This document shows positions 7,122-12,346 of a stretch of 12,346 nucleotides of DNA, piece after piece. The DNA is taken from the NCBI GenBank assembly GCA_905479515.1, contig CAJQMX010000016.1:1-12346 (forward strand). Direction: 5' to 3'. Within the stretch, counting starts at the first letter, position 1. Each line of letters begins with the position of its first letter. The notes beneath the pieces were generated by a model that saw nothing but the letters and a program-made list of their open reading frames with translations, did not search any database and was not told the origin of the DNA. A program made the position numbers and the translations under genes. This stretch comes from an uncultured Parasphingopyxis sp. GTDB lineage: Bacteria > Pseudomonadota > Alphaproteobacteria > Sphingomonadales > Sphingomonadaceae.

Positions 7122-7736
7122 TCAAGCCTCACCGAAGCCGGAGAAAATGTCGTGCAGGCCGCGCGGTTCCGTCATATTTTTCAGCCGCAGCAAGGTCTCG
7201 CTCACATCGAGACGATAGGACACAACCGAACCGGCCGCCGAACAGGTTTTCGCACCCAGTGATTTCACCAGCAGGATTGCCGGCTTGTTGCGATGAAGGA
7301 TATCGAATTTCAATTCTGCAAGACCTGCACCCCGACAATCCAGAGCCAGCGCAGCAAGCAAAAGGCGCGCTATGCCGCGGTCATGATATTGATCGAGCAC
7401 CGCAATCGCCAGATCGGCTGAATCGGAAGTTTCGCCGTCACGAATTGCATGCGCAGCAGCGCCGGGAGGACTGCCCTCTTCGCCGGTCATGACGGCGCCC
7501 CATGCGATGTGGTTGAACCCGTCCACGGCGGAGAGCCGCTCGATAACCGATGGCGGCGCACTTTTGAAAGACGAGAAGAAACGTAGATAGCGGGAGTGAT
7601 CGGAAAGCTCCCGAATCCCGCGCTCTATGGCTGGCTCATCGGACGGGCGTATCGGTCGAAAACACACCGTCGCGCCATCGTCGAGATGGGTTTCTATGGA
7701 CTGCGGCCGTTTCTGGAAATCAACATGGGCAGGCAT
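7122..7736 (-). CDS. GNAT-family N-acetyltransferase
   Basis: This is a 204-residue single-domain GNAT protein that would transfer an acetyl group from acetyl-CoA. The start of the fold reads VCFRPIRPSDEPAIERGIREL and SDHSRYLRFFSSF. Motif A is LAIAVLDQYHDRGIARLLL, with the Q/R-x-x-G-x-A-like pyrophosphate loop in YHDRGIA. The tail contains NKPAILLVKSLG. The opening resembles the acetyltransferase domain fused to acyl-CoA synthetase modules in Pat-type protein acetyltransferases, but no such module is attached, so the substrate is unknown. The start was placed at the ATG at 7736, where AAGGA stands six bases upstream. The ATG two codons earlier (7742) abuts that sequence with no spacing. It follows algH by 44 bases with no visible promoter and is probably cotranscribed. 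A 73-base gap leads to the amidohydrolase; it holds only a weak promoter-like pair (TTGAGT, 17 bases, TAAACC). Confidence 0.82.
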   Translation of the reverse strand: MPAHVDFQKRPQSIETHLDDGATVCFRPIRPSDEPAIERGIRELSDHSRYLRFFSSFKSAPPSVIERLSAVDGFNHIAWGAVMTGEEGSPPGAAAHAIRDGETSDSADLAIAVLDQYHDRGIARLLLAALALDCRGAGLAELKFDILHRNKPAILLVKSLGAKTCSAAGSVVSYRLDVSETLLRLKNMTEPRGLHDIFSGFGEA

Positions 7737-7780
7737 GCGCATTCCTTTTTTCAGGGCACAGCGTGAAAGGCTAACCGATC

Positions 7781-8344
7781 TTAGGCATGCCCGGCATCAT
7801 GCACCAGCAGTGCCGGATCGACGCCGGCCTTGCGATAACTTTCGGCCCAGCGCTCCTCGGCTGCCGTATCGAACAAGATCTCGGCATCCCCTTCGGCCGT
7901 AAACCAGCCATGGCGCGTCATTTCCTCGTCGAGTTGACCGGCGGACCAGCCCGCATAGCCGAGAGCGGAAAGCCAGCGTTGTGGCCCCCTGCCCTCCGCA
8001 ATCGCACGTAATATGTCGAGCGTTCCGGTCAGCGCCCATTTGTCGCCTACCTGCACGCTATCCTCGCCGCCCCAGTCCAGACTGTGCAGGATAAAGCCGC
8101 GTTGCGGCTCGACAGGCCCGCCAAGATGAACGGGTGCATCAGGCGCTTCGCCCACATCGATATCAAGCTGGTTGAGCAGCGTATGAAAGCCGACATTGGG
8201 GATAGTGTTGCCGATACCAATACCGAGTGCGCCCTGCTCATCATGCGCGCACATGGCGATCACCGCGCGATCAAAACGCGGATCCCCCATGCCCGGCAGC
8301 GCGAGCAGGAATTGGCTAGAGTAGAAGGGTGGCGAGTCCGACAA
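7781..8344 (-). CDS. YqgE/AlgH family protein
   Basis: This 187-residue protein of the AlgH/YqgE (DUF179) family is recognised by SSQFLLALPGM at the N-terminus, ALGIGIGNTIPN, VHLGGPV, RGFILHSLDW and LGYAGWSAGQLDEEM. The family is widespread in Proteobacteria. AlgH was first linked to alginate gene expression in Pseudomonas, but its biochemical role is still unsettled. The conserved N-terminus begins only a few residues after a TTG codon at 8344, and no ATG or GTG lies between that codon and the conserved block, so TTG is the best start. The TTG is separated by only five bases from the TGA of the upstream lipoprotein gene, and a purine run (GAAGAAGA) just before that stop may act as a ribosome site. 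This points to translational coupling. Confidence 0.9.
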   Translation of the reverse strand: MSDSPPFYSSQFLLALPGMGDPRFDRAVIAMCAHDEQGALGIGIGNTIPNVGFHTLLNQLDIDVGEAPDAPVHLGGPVEPQRGFILHSLDWGGEDSVQVGDKWALTGTLDILRAIAEGRGPQRWLSALGYAGWSAGQLDEEMTRHGWFTAEGDAEILFDTAAEERWAESYRKAGVDPALLVHDAGHA

Positions 8345-8349
8345 TGCTA

Positions 8350-8625
8350 TCAGCGGTCTTCTTCTGAACCGTAGGGAGAGCCATAAACCTCATCGCAATA
8401 GGCACGGTCATAATCGTCGAGGCATTCGCGATATTCGCGGCCCCGGCGTTCCTCTTCCCTGCGCAGTTCGCGGCCCCGGTTGCGGTCGCTTTCGTCCTGG
8501 CTGGTTGTTGCCCAGTCTGCCGCCTGGCCAACCACCTTGAAGGGGGCGGTCACCACGCTGGCTGCGGTCCGCGCGATACAGCCGCTCAAGAGCAGCGCCA
8601 TCAGGGTGACAATCATGATACGCAT
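8350..8625 (-). CDS. Small lipoprotein, function unknown
   Basis: This 91-residue protein begins with a short signal ending in the lipobox LLSGC (Cys16), so it should be lipidated and anchored to a membrane facing the periplasm. The mature part starts IARTAASVVTAPFKVVGQAADWATTSQ and continues into a charged Arg/Glu-rich helix (RGRELRREEERRGREYRE). An acidic tail with one more Cys (DRAYCDEVYG) follows. I recall similar small lipoproteins in other sphingomonads but know no assigned function. GGGAG lies nine bases before the ATG at 8625. The stop codon is five bases from the algH start, so the two genes form one unit. A regulatory or scaffolding role at the envelope is possible but not shown. 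Confidence 0.78.
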   Translation of the reverse strand: MRIMIVTLMALLLSGCIARTAASVVTAPFKVVGQAADWATTSQDESDRNRGRELRREEERRGREYRECLDDYDRAYCDEVYGSPYGSEEDR

Positions 8626-8669
8626 TTACATTCTCCCGAACCGGCGGCGGTCAGTTGATCTCATAGTCC

Positions 8670-8699
8670 ATCATAGCCGCCATAGCAGATTGCGTGCAA
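8670..8699 (-). promoter_or_regulatory. Probable promoter of the lipoprotein-algH-GNAT unit
   Basis: On the minus strand TATGAT (8675-8670, five of six -10 consensus bases) lies 18 bases after TTGCAC (8699-8694). Transcription would begin near 8663, about 38 bases before the lipoprotein start. The -35 lies inside a small dyad, ATTGC-gt-GCAAT (8689-8700), which may bind a regulator. Confidence 0.45.
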
Positions 8700-8758
8700 T
8701 GATGCCTGCTTTGCGGTGAATAGCGCTGGACGTCTGCAGAGTTTCATGGTTGATCGGC

Positions 8759-8768
8759 TATAGCTATA
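8759..8768. promoter_or_regulatory. TATAGCTATA palindrome upstream of the peroxiredoxin gene
   Basis: This ten-base perfect palindrome lies 29 bases before the peroxiredoxin start. It contains two overlapping -10-like hexamers (TATAGC and TATACC). No convincing -35 stands at the right distance on the plus strand. It may be the -10 region of an activator-dependent promoter, or a binding site. Confidence 0.35.
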
Positions 8769-8797
8769 CCAATTCCAAAAACCGACAGGAGCATATT

Positions 8798-9274
8798 ATG
8801 ACGATCAGCGAAGGTGATACCCTCCCCAAGACCAGTTTCGTAACAATGACGGAAAATGGCCCGGCGCCAGTGGATCACGACAGTTTTTTCGGCGGCCGCA
8901 AGGTTGCGCTCTTCTCCGTTCCCGGCGCGTTCACACCAACCTGTTCGGCCAAGCATCTGCCAAGCTATGTCGACAAGGCTGACGAACTGAAAGCCAAGGG
9001 CGTGGACGAAATAGCAACGACAGCCGTGAACGACGCGTTCGTGATGGGCGAATGGACCAAGGATGCCGCGCAGGTGACCCCGCTCGCCGATGGCAATGGC
9101 GATTTTGTCGAGGCAGTTGGCCTGACGATGGACGGCACCGGCTTTGGCATGGGCAAGCGCGGCCAGCGTTTCTCGATGATCGTGAATGACGGCGTCGTCG
9201 AAAAGCTCAATGTCGAAGCCCCCGGCGAATATAAGGTCAGCTCAGCCGAATATATGCTCGCTCAGCTCGACTAA
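8798..9274 (+). CDS. Peroxiredoxin, Prx5 type (one-cysteine)
   Basis: This 158-residue cytoplasmic thiol peroxidase reduces hydrogen peroxide and organic hydroperoxides. The active-site motif PGAFTPTC places the peroxidatic Cys at residue 49, with Thr46 in the canonical position. The conserved Arg of the family is in KRGQRFSMIV. The repeated GFGMGKRGQRF-type C-terminal segment and overall length match the Prx5/PMP20 group. There is no second Cys, so it must use an external thiol such as glutathione or glutaredoxin instead of an internal disulfide. The start is ATG 8798 because ACAGGAG precedes it by six bases. An in-frame ATG at 8750 would add 16 non-conserved residues over the promoter. It is transcribed divergently from the lipoprotein-algH unit. 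Confidence 0.95.
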   Translation: MTISEGDTLPKTSFVTMTENGPAPVDHDSFFGGRKVALFSVPGAFTPTCSAKHLPSYVDKADELKAKGVDEIATTAVNDAFVMGEWTKDAAQVTPLADGNGDFVEAVGLTMDGTGFGMGKRGQRFSMIVNDGVVEKLNVEAPGEYKVSSAEYMLAQLD

Positions 9275-9300
9275 ACCCGAAGCCGACGCGGTCGCATTTT

Positions 9301-9330
9301 CGGAGAATGCTCCGCCAAGCCGTATTTGGC
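9301..9330 (+). repeat. Small stem-loops after the peroxiredoxin gene
   Basis: CGGAG-aatg-CTCCG (9301-9314) is a perfect five-pair hairpin, followed at once by GCCAA...TTGGC (9314-9330). No T-run follows, so neither is a clear intrinsic terminator. They may stabilise the 3' end or support Rho-dependent termination. A third dyad, AACGG-aatc-CCGTT, lies at 9345-9358 upstream of the next gene. Confidence 0.3.
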
Positions 9331-9407
9331 GTACGCGTCGATGGAACGGAATCCCGTTTCGCGAATTGATTAGGTATGTTGTTGAAAACCCGATGGAGAC
9401 CATGATC

Positions 9408-9731
9408 ATGACAAATACCCCCACCAAAGAACCGGCCACCGCGAAAACTTCTGTCGCAACGGCCGAACAGCAGAGCAAAACCGATAAAATCAGCACCGCT
9501 GCAAAGTCTGCTGCTGAAAAGGTCAGCAATTCCGCAAAAGGGGCTGCAGGCGTTGTCAGCACCAGTGCGAAAAATGTGGGAGAAGCCGTGAAGGCCCACC
9601 CGATCAAAACCGCAGCAGCCGTTGGCGGTGTTGCCGCTGCAGCAGCTGGCGCGGTCGTCGGCAAGAAAATGTACGACAAGCGCAAGGCGAACACGCCGTC
9701 TACGCCAACGGTCAAGCCTTCGGCTGACTAG
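9408..9731 (+). CDS. Small Ala/Lys-rich protein with a glycine/alanine hydrophobic segment, function unknown
   Basis: This 107-residue protein has no Cys or Trp. Residues 1-65 are rich in Ala, Ser, Thr and Lys with a helix-forming pattern (STAAKSAAEKVSNSAKGAAG). Residues 68-85 form a short hydrophobic Ala/Gly/Val stretch (TAAAVGGVAAAAAGAVVG), followed by KKMYDKRK and a Pro/Thr tail. The layout resembles ElaB/YqjD-like (DUF883) or phasin-like stress proteins, with an amphipathic region followed by a single C-terminal membrane-type segment. I cannot assign it to a family with confidence. Three in-frame ATGs exist (9393, 9402, 9408). GGAG at 9395-9398 fits the last one at nine bases, and is too close to 9402. 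The strong terminator 16 bases after the stop supports a real gene. Confidence 0.68.
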   Translation: MTNTPTKEPATAKTSVATAEQQSKTDKISTAAKSAAEKVSNSAKGAAGVVSTSAKNVGEAVKAHPIKTAAAVGGVAAAAAGAVVGKKMYDKRKANTPSTPTVKPSAD

Positions 9732-9747
9732 TCTACCAATACACAGC

Positions 9748-9787
9748 AAAAAGGGGCGGTCGCCAATCCGGCAACCGCCCCTTTTTT
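9748..9787. terminator. Bidirectional intrinsic terminator between convergent genes
   Basis: GGGGCGGT (9753-9760) and ACCGCCCC (9774-9781) form a perfect eight-pair GC-rich stem. It extends inward by GCC/GGC after one mismatch. Five A precede it (9748-9752) and six T follow (9782-9787). It can end transcription of the small plus-strand gene and, in the other direction, of the M2 peptidase. Confidence 0.93.
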
Positions 9788-9809
9788 GATGCTTGTTTCA
9801 GCCTGTCCG

Positions 9810-11654
9810 CTATTCGACGGACCAGCCGCATTCCCGGCCTTCATTCTGTTCTTCGAGCCAGGTCTGGAGAGGTTGGAAATAGGCGAGCATCGGTTCAGCC
9901 GACATTTCGCGTGTGCCGGTAAAGGCTTCCAGCGCTTCGGGCCAGGGCCGTGACGAACCCATTTCGAGCATCGTGTTGAGCCGCGCACCGACTTCTTCAT
10001 TGCCATAGAAAGAGCACCGATGGAGCGGGCCTTCCCAACCGGCCTGCTCACATGCTGCCTGATAGAATTGGAACTGCAGGATCCGGGCAAGGAAATAGCG
10101 GGTGTAGGACACATTGTTCGGCACATGATATTTCGCGCCCGCGTCGAACTGCTCAGCGCCGCGCTCTACCGGCGGCGTTATGCCCTGATAGTTGAGCCGC
10201 ATGTCGTTCCACGCGCTTTCGTAATTTTCAGGCGTGATCGAGCCATCATAAATGCCCCAGCGATAACGGTCGATCAGCAGGCCGAAGGGCAGGAAGGCCA
10301 CCTTGTCCATCGCCTGACGCAGGAGGAGACCGGTATCACGGTCTGCCCCCGGCACGTTGGCCTCGTCGAGCAATCCAAGCTGGACCAGATATTCCGGCGT
10401 GATGGAGAGGGCGATCATATCGCCAATCGCTTCATGAAAGCCGTCATTGGCGCTGTTTTGATAGATCAGCGGCTGCTGGTTATAGGCGCGTTGATAATAG
10501 TTATGGCCAAGCTCGTGATGCACGGTCGTGAAATCGTCGGCATTGACGCGCGTGCACATCTTGATGCGCAGATCATCAACGCTGTCGACATTCCAGGCAC
10601 TGGCGTGACAGACGACGTTCCGGTCGCGAGGTTCAGTAATCTGTGAACGGGTCCAGAAGGTTTCAGGCAGCGGATCGAAACCCAGTGAGCTGAAAAAGGC
10701 CTCACCAGTCCGCACAATGCGTTCAGGTGTAAATTCGGCATTCACCAGAAGCTCGGTCAGGTCATATCCAACATCTCCCGCCCCTTCCGGTGCGACCAGC
10801 TCATAAATATTGCCCCATTCCTGGGCCCACATATTGCCAAGAAGGTCCGCGCGGATCGGCCCGGTTTCGGCCTGCACCTCGTCACCATATTCCTCATTGA
10901 GCTCGGCACGGACATAGCAGTGAAGCTGTTCGTAAAGCGGCCGCGTCTCATTCCAGAGGCGCTCAGTCATGGCGGCGAATTCATCGGGCGTCATGTCATA
11001 ACCGGATCGCCAGAGATCACCGACATTGTCATAGCCAAGCTCGGTTGCGCCTTCATTGGCGATGACGGCGAGGCGAGCATAATTGTCACGCATGGCGGCG
11101 CCATTATTGTGCCAGCTGGTCCACATTTCGGCGAGCAGGGCCGGATCGCGTACCGTACCCATCCGGGCTTCGGCTTCGTTCCCATTGATCGTCTCGCCGT
11201 TCATCGTCGCGGTACCGGTCGAATAGGCAGTGCTCAGAGCGGTTGCGATCTCGTTCAGTTCAGCGGCTGCGCCGTCGCGGGTTGGAGCGGGCAAGCCAAT
11301 GCCGGAACGCAGCTGATCGAGTTGCCGGTTGGTATCATAGTCTAGGCCTTCGACTTCGGCATATTGCGCGGACGCATTCGCCAGACGCACAAGCATTTGT
11401 GTCACCAGCGTCCCGAAATAGGTGTTCAGGGCATCCGTATCCTGATTGAGATAGGTTGAATTGACCCAGGCTGCGCGGGACGAGATTGTAAACAGCTCAC
11501 GCATTTCGTCCATCGAAGCATCGAGAAAGGCACGCGCCGCTTCCGGCGTGCGTTCCGCTTCACCGGCTTCGTGATGGTCGGCCAATGCCGGCGTGGCGGC
11601 AAGCACGGTCCCCAGCGCAAGTGCCGACGCCCCAAATTTTGCAAAGATTTTCAT
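9810..11654 (-). CDS. M2-family peptidyl-dipeptidase (angiotensin-converting-enzyme homologue)
   Basis: This 614-residue zinc metallopeptidase should remove C-terminal dipeptides from peptides in the periplasm. A Sec signal peptide is visible (FGASALALGTVLAATPALA, cleavage after residue 26). The zinc site is HELGH (380-384) with the third ligand Glu408 in FHEAIGD. Other ACE-type residues include VVCHASAW (His350, Ala353), MWAQEW (Gln278) and the substrate-binding block GAKYHVPNNVSYTRYF (Lys508, His510, Tyr517, Arg519, Tyr520). Compared with human testis ACE numbering as I remember it, these positions sit at a constant offset of three. So do the cysteine pairs 349/367 and 535/547. The first chloride site appears altered: the segment WTSWHNNGAAMRD lacks the Arg expected there. 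The start at 11654 is supported by the signal peptide. GGGGA lies about 12 bases upstream, inside an inverted repeat. Confidence 0.95.
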   Translation of the reverse strand: MKIFAKFGASALALGTVLAATPALADHHEAGEAERTPEAARAFLDASMDEMRELFTISSRAAWVNSTYLNQDTDALNTYFGTLVTQMLVRLANASAQYAEVEGLDYDTNRQLDQLRSGIGLPAPTRDGAAAELNEIATALSTAYSTGTATMNGETINGNEAEARMGTVRDPALLAEMWTSWHNNGAAMRDNYARLAVIANEGATELGYDNVGDLWRSGYDMTPDEFAAMTERLWNETRPLYEQLHCYVRAELNEEYGDEVQAETGPIRADLLGNMWAQEWGNIYELVAPEGAGDVGYDLTELLVNAEFTPERIVRTGEAFFSSLGFDPLPETFWTRSQITEPRDRNVVCHASAWNVDSVDDLRIKMCTRVNADDFTTVHHELGHNYYQRAYNQQPLIYQNSANDGFHEAIGDMIALSITPEYLVQLGLLDEANVPGADRDTGLLLRQAMDKVAFLPFGLLIDRYRWGIYDGSITPENYESAWNDMRLNYQGITPPVERGAEQFDAGAKYHVPNNVSYTRYFLARILQFQFYQAACEQAGWEGPLHRCSFYGNEEVGARLNTMLEMGSSRPWPEALEAFTGTREMSAEPMLAYFQPLQTWLEEQNEGRECGWSVE

Positions 11655-11663
11655 GAGATATGT

Positions 11664-11689
11664 TCCCCAACATATGGTTTCGTTGGGGA
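11664..11689 (-). promoter_or_regulatory. Inverted repeat enclosing the ribosome binding site of the M2 peptidase
   Basis: TCCCCAAC (11664-11671) and GTTGGGGA (11682-11689) are perfect eight-base arms around a ten-base loop. On the minus strand the second arm, GTTGGGGA, contains the only Shine-Dalgarno-like sequence before the start codon. If transcribed in full, the hairpin would bury it. It may instead be a protein-binding operator. Confidence 0.5.
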
Positions 11690-11692
11690 TGT

Positions 11693-11719
11693 TTGACCAA
11701 TTGGACCGCTGCCGGTCAA
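11693..11719 (-). promoter_or_regulatory. Possible promoter and dyad upstream of the M2 peptidase
   Basis: TTGACC on the minus strand (11719-11714) matches four of six bases of a -35 box, with a weak -10 candidate TCAAAC 17 bases later. The same hexamer recurs inverted (TTGACC at 11693-11698 on the plus strand), giving a TTGACC-N15-GGTCAA dyad that also encloses CCAATTGG. It fits in the 83-base gap after the alpha/beta hydrolase gene. Confidence 0.3.
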
Positions 11720-11737
11720 GGGGCGTTCGTCGAAAGC

Positions 11738-12346
11738 CTAGGCGGGTTTGCCCAGCCAGTCCGCAATCGCCTGGCCAAATTCAGGTTTTACGATGCAGCT
11801 CATATGACCGCCCGGTACTTCTTCATGGTCCGCATCGGGAATGATCGCCGCCAGATCGGCATGGCTGCCATTATCCTCATCCTCTTCGCCGGCCAGGATC
11901 AATGTCGGAACGGTAATGGCGCGCAGGGCGTCTTCGGGCGTGTTGGTGAAGACGTTGAGTATGAGCAGCAATGCTTCGGGATCACCCTTGGTGGTTTTGA
12001 GGAACGCCTCGGCCATCCATGCCGGCGAATGTTTGGGATGGTTGCCAAGATTGATCAGGATATGCCGGAAATGATCAGCGCGAGACGCGAGACTGGTGAG
12101 CCCGGAAAGACCCATTCCCGCAATGACGAGCCGATCCGGCCGCGCACCGAGAACGTACATCCGCACGACCGTGCGCGCACCGAGCGAATAGCCGCCCAGA
12201 TCATAATCCGTCAGCCCGAGATGTGCGATCAGGGCGAGCCCGTCTCGCGCGAGAATATCCGGCGGATAGGCATCCGGATCATGCGGCTTCGCACTGTCAC
12301 CATGGGCGCGCAGGTCCGGCATGATGACACGGTAGCCGAGAGCGGC
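11738..12346 (-). CDS. Alpha/beta-fold hydrolase (partial, N-terminus outside the window)
   Basis: The frame is open to the right edge, giving 202 visible residues and the true C-terminus. The first in-frame ATG (12322) is not the start. The codons before it read AALGYRVI and run straight into MPDLRAHGDS, the standard strand-4 and oxyanion-region sequence of this fold. The nucleophile elbow is GGYSLGA (Ser54 of the visible fragment). The acid is probably Asp156 or Asp158 in LAGEEDEDNG, and the catalytic His is His181 in PGGHMSC. The lid region (about residues 75-125) is predicted helical and gives no specificity clue. Family members include esterases, lipases, haloalkane dehalogenases and epoxide hydrolases; the substrate here is unknown. 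No signal peptide can be judged. No terminator is evident in the 83 bases before the M2 peptidase gene. Confidence 0.87.
   Translation of the reverse strand, partial: AALGYRVIMPDLRAHGDSAKPHDPDAYPPDILARDGLALIAHLGLTDYDLGGYSLGARTVVRMYVLGARPDRLVIAGMGLSGLTSLASRADHFRHILINLGNHPKHSPAWMAEAFLKTTKGDPEALLLILNVFTNTPEDALRAITVPTLILAGEEDEDNGSHADLAAIIPDADHEEVPGGHMSCIVKPEFGQAIADWLGKPA

Noticed and set aside
9343..9380. Possible general-stress (EcfG-type) promoter before the small Ala/Lys-rich gene
   Set aside because: GGAAC is present at 9343-9347, but no CGTT-like -10 lies 16-18 bases downstream, so the promoter pattern is incomplete.
9242..9715. Minus-strand hydrophobic frames opposite the small Ala/Lys-rich gene
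   Set aside because: Complement of Ala/Gly/Lys-rich codons gives artificial Ala/Val/Phe runs. The plus-strand frame has a ribosome site and a matched terminator, so it was preferred.
12300..12322. ATG at 12322 as the start of the alpha/beta hydrolase
   Set aside because: Conserved fold sequence continues upstream of it to the window edge, and the oxyanion-region strand would be cut.

Overview
The window looks like chromosomal DNA of an alphaproteobacterium, most likely of the order Sphingomonadales. This is inferred from the moderately high GC content, a very large TonB-dependent receptor, a multi-PAS sensor of the sphingomonad type, AhcY with the usual bacterial insert, and a small lipoprotein next to AlgH/YqgE. 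No rRNA, tRNA, CRISPR array, insertion sequence or phage gene was recognised. Coding density is high and no gene-free stretch exceeds about 175 bases.

Layout, left to right. A PAS-repeat membrane sensor (minus strand) runs off the left edge (1-1583). Next is a zinc-type TonB-dependent outer-membrane receptor with a long His/Asp cluster (1697-3889, minus), with a Zur-like dyad in its promoter. A hairpin terminator separates it from S-adenosylhomocysteine hydrolase ahcY (4037-5428, minus). The ahcY leader holds a 20-bp palindrome over a likely -10 box and a terminator-like hairpin. Upstream lie four more minus-strand genes: a secreted amidohydrolase (5567-7048), a GNAT acetyltransferase (7122-7736), AlgH/YqgE (7781-8344, TTG start) and a small lipoprotein (8350-8625). 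The last three look like one transcription unit.

A divergent promoter region (8626-8797) leads on the plus strand into a one-cysteine Prx5-type peroxiredoxin (8798-9274) and a small Ala/Lys-rich protein (9408-9731). A strong bidirectional terminator (9748-9787) separates these from the convergent M2 peptidase, a bacterial angiotensin-converting-enzyme homologue (9810-11654, minus). Its ribosome binding site lies inside an inverted repeat. An alpha/beta hydrolase (11738-12346, minus) runs off the right edge.

Functionally this is mostly housekeeping and cell-envelope content: methyl-cycle recycling (AhcY), zinc uptake, peroxide defence, and secreted peptidase/amidohydrolase activity. I see no convincing multi-gene undescribed system. 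The parts most worth checking are regulatory: the Zur-like site, the ahcY leader, the peptidase leader hairpin and the divergent peroxiredoxin/lipoprotein region.
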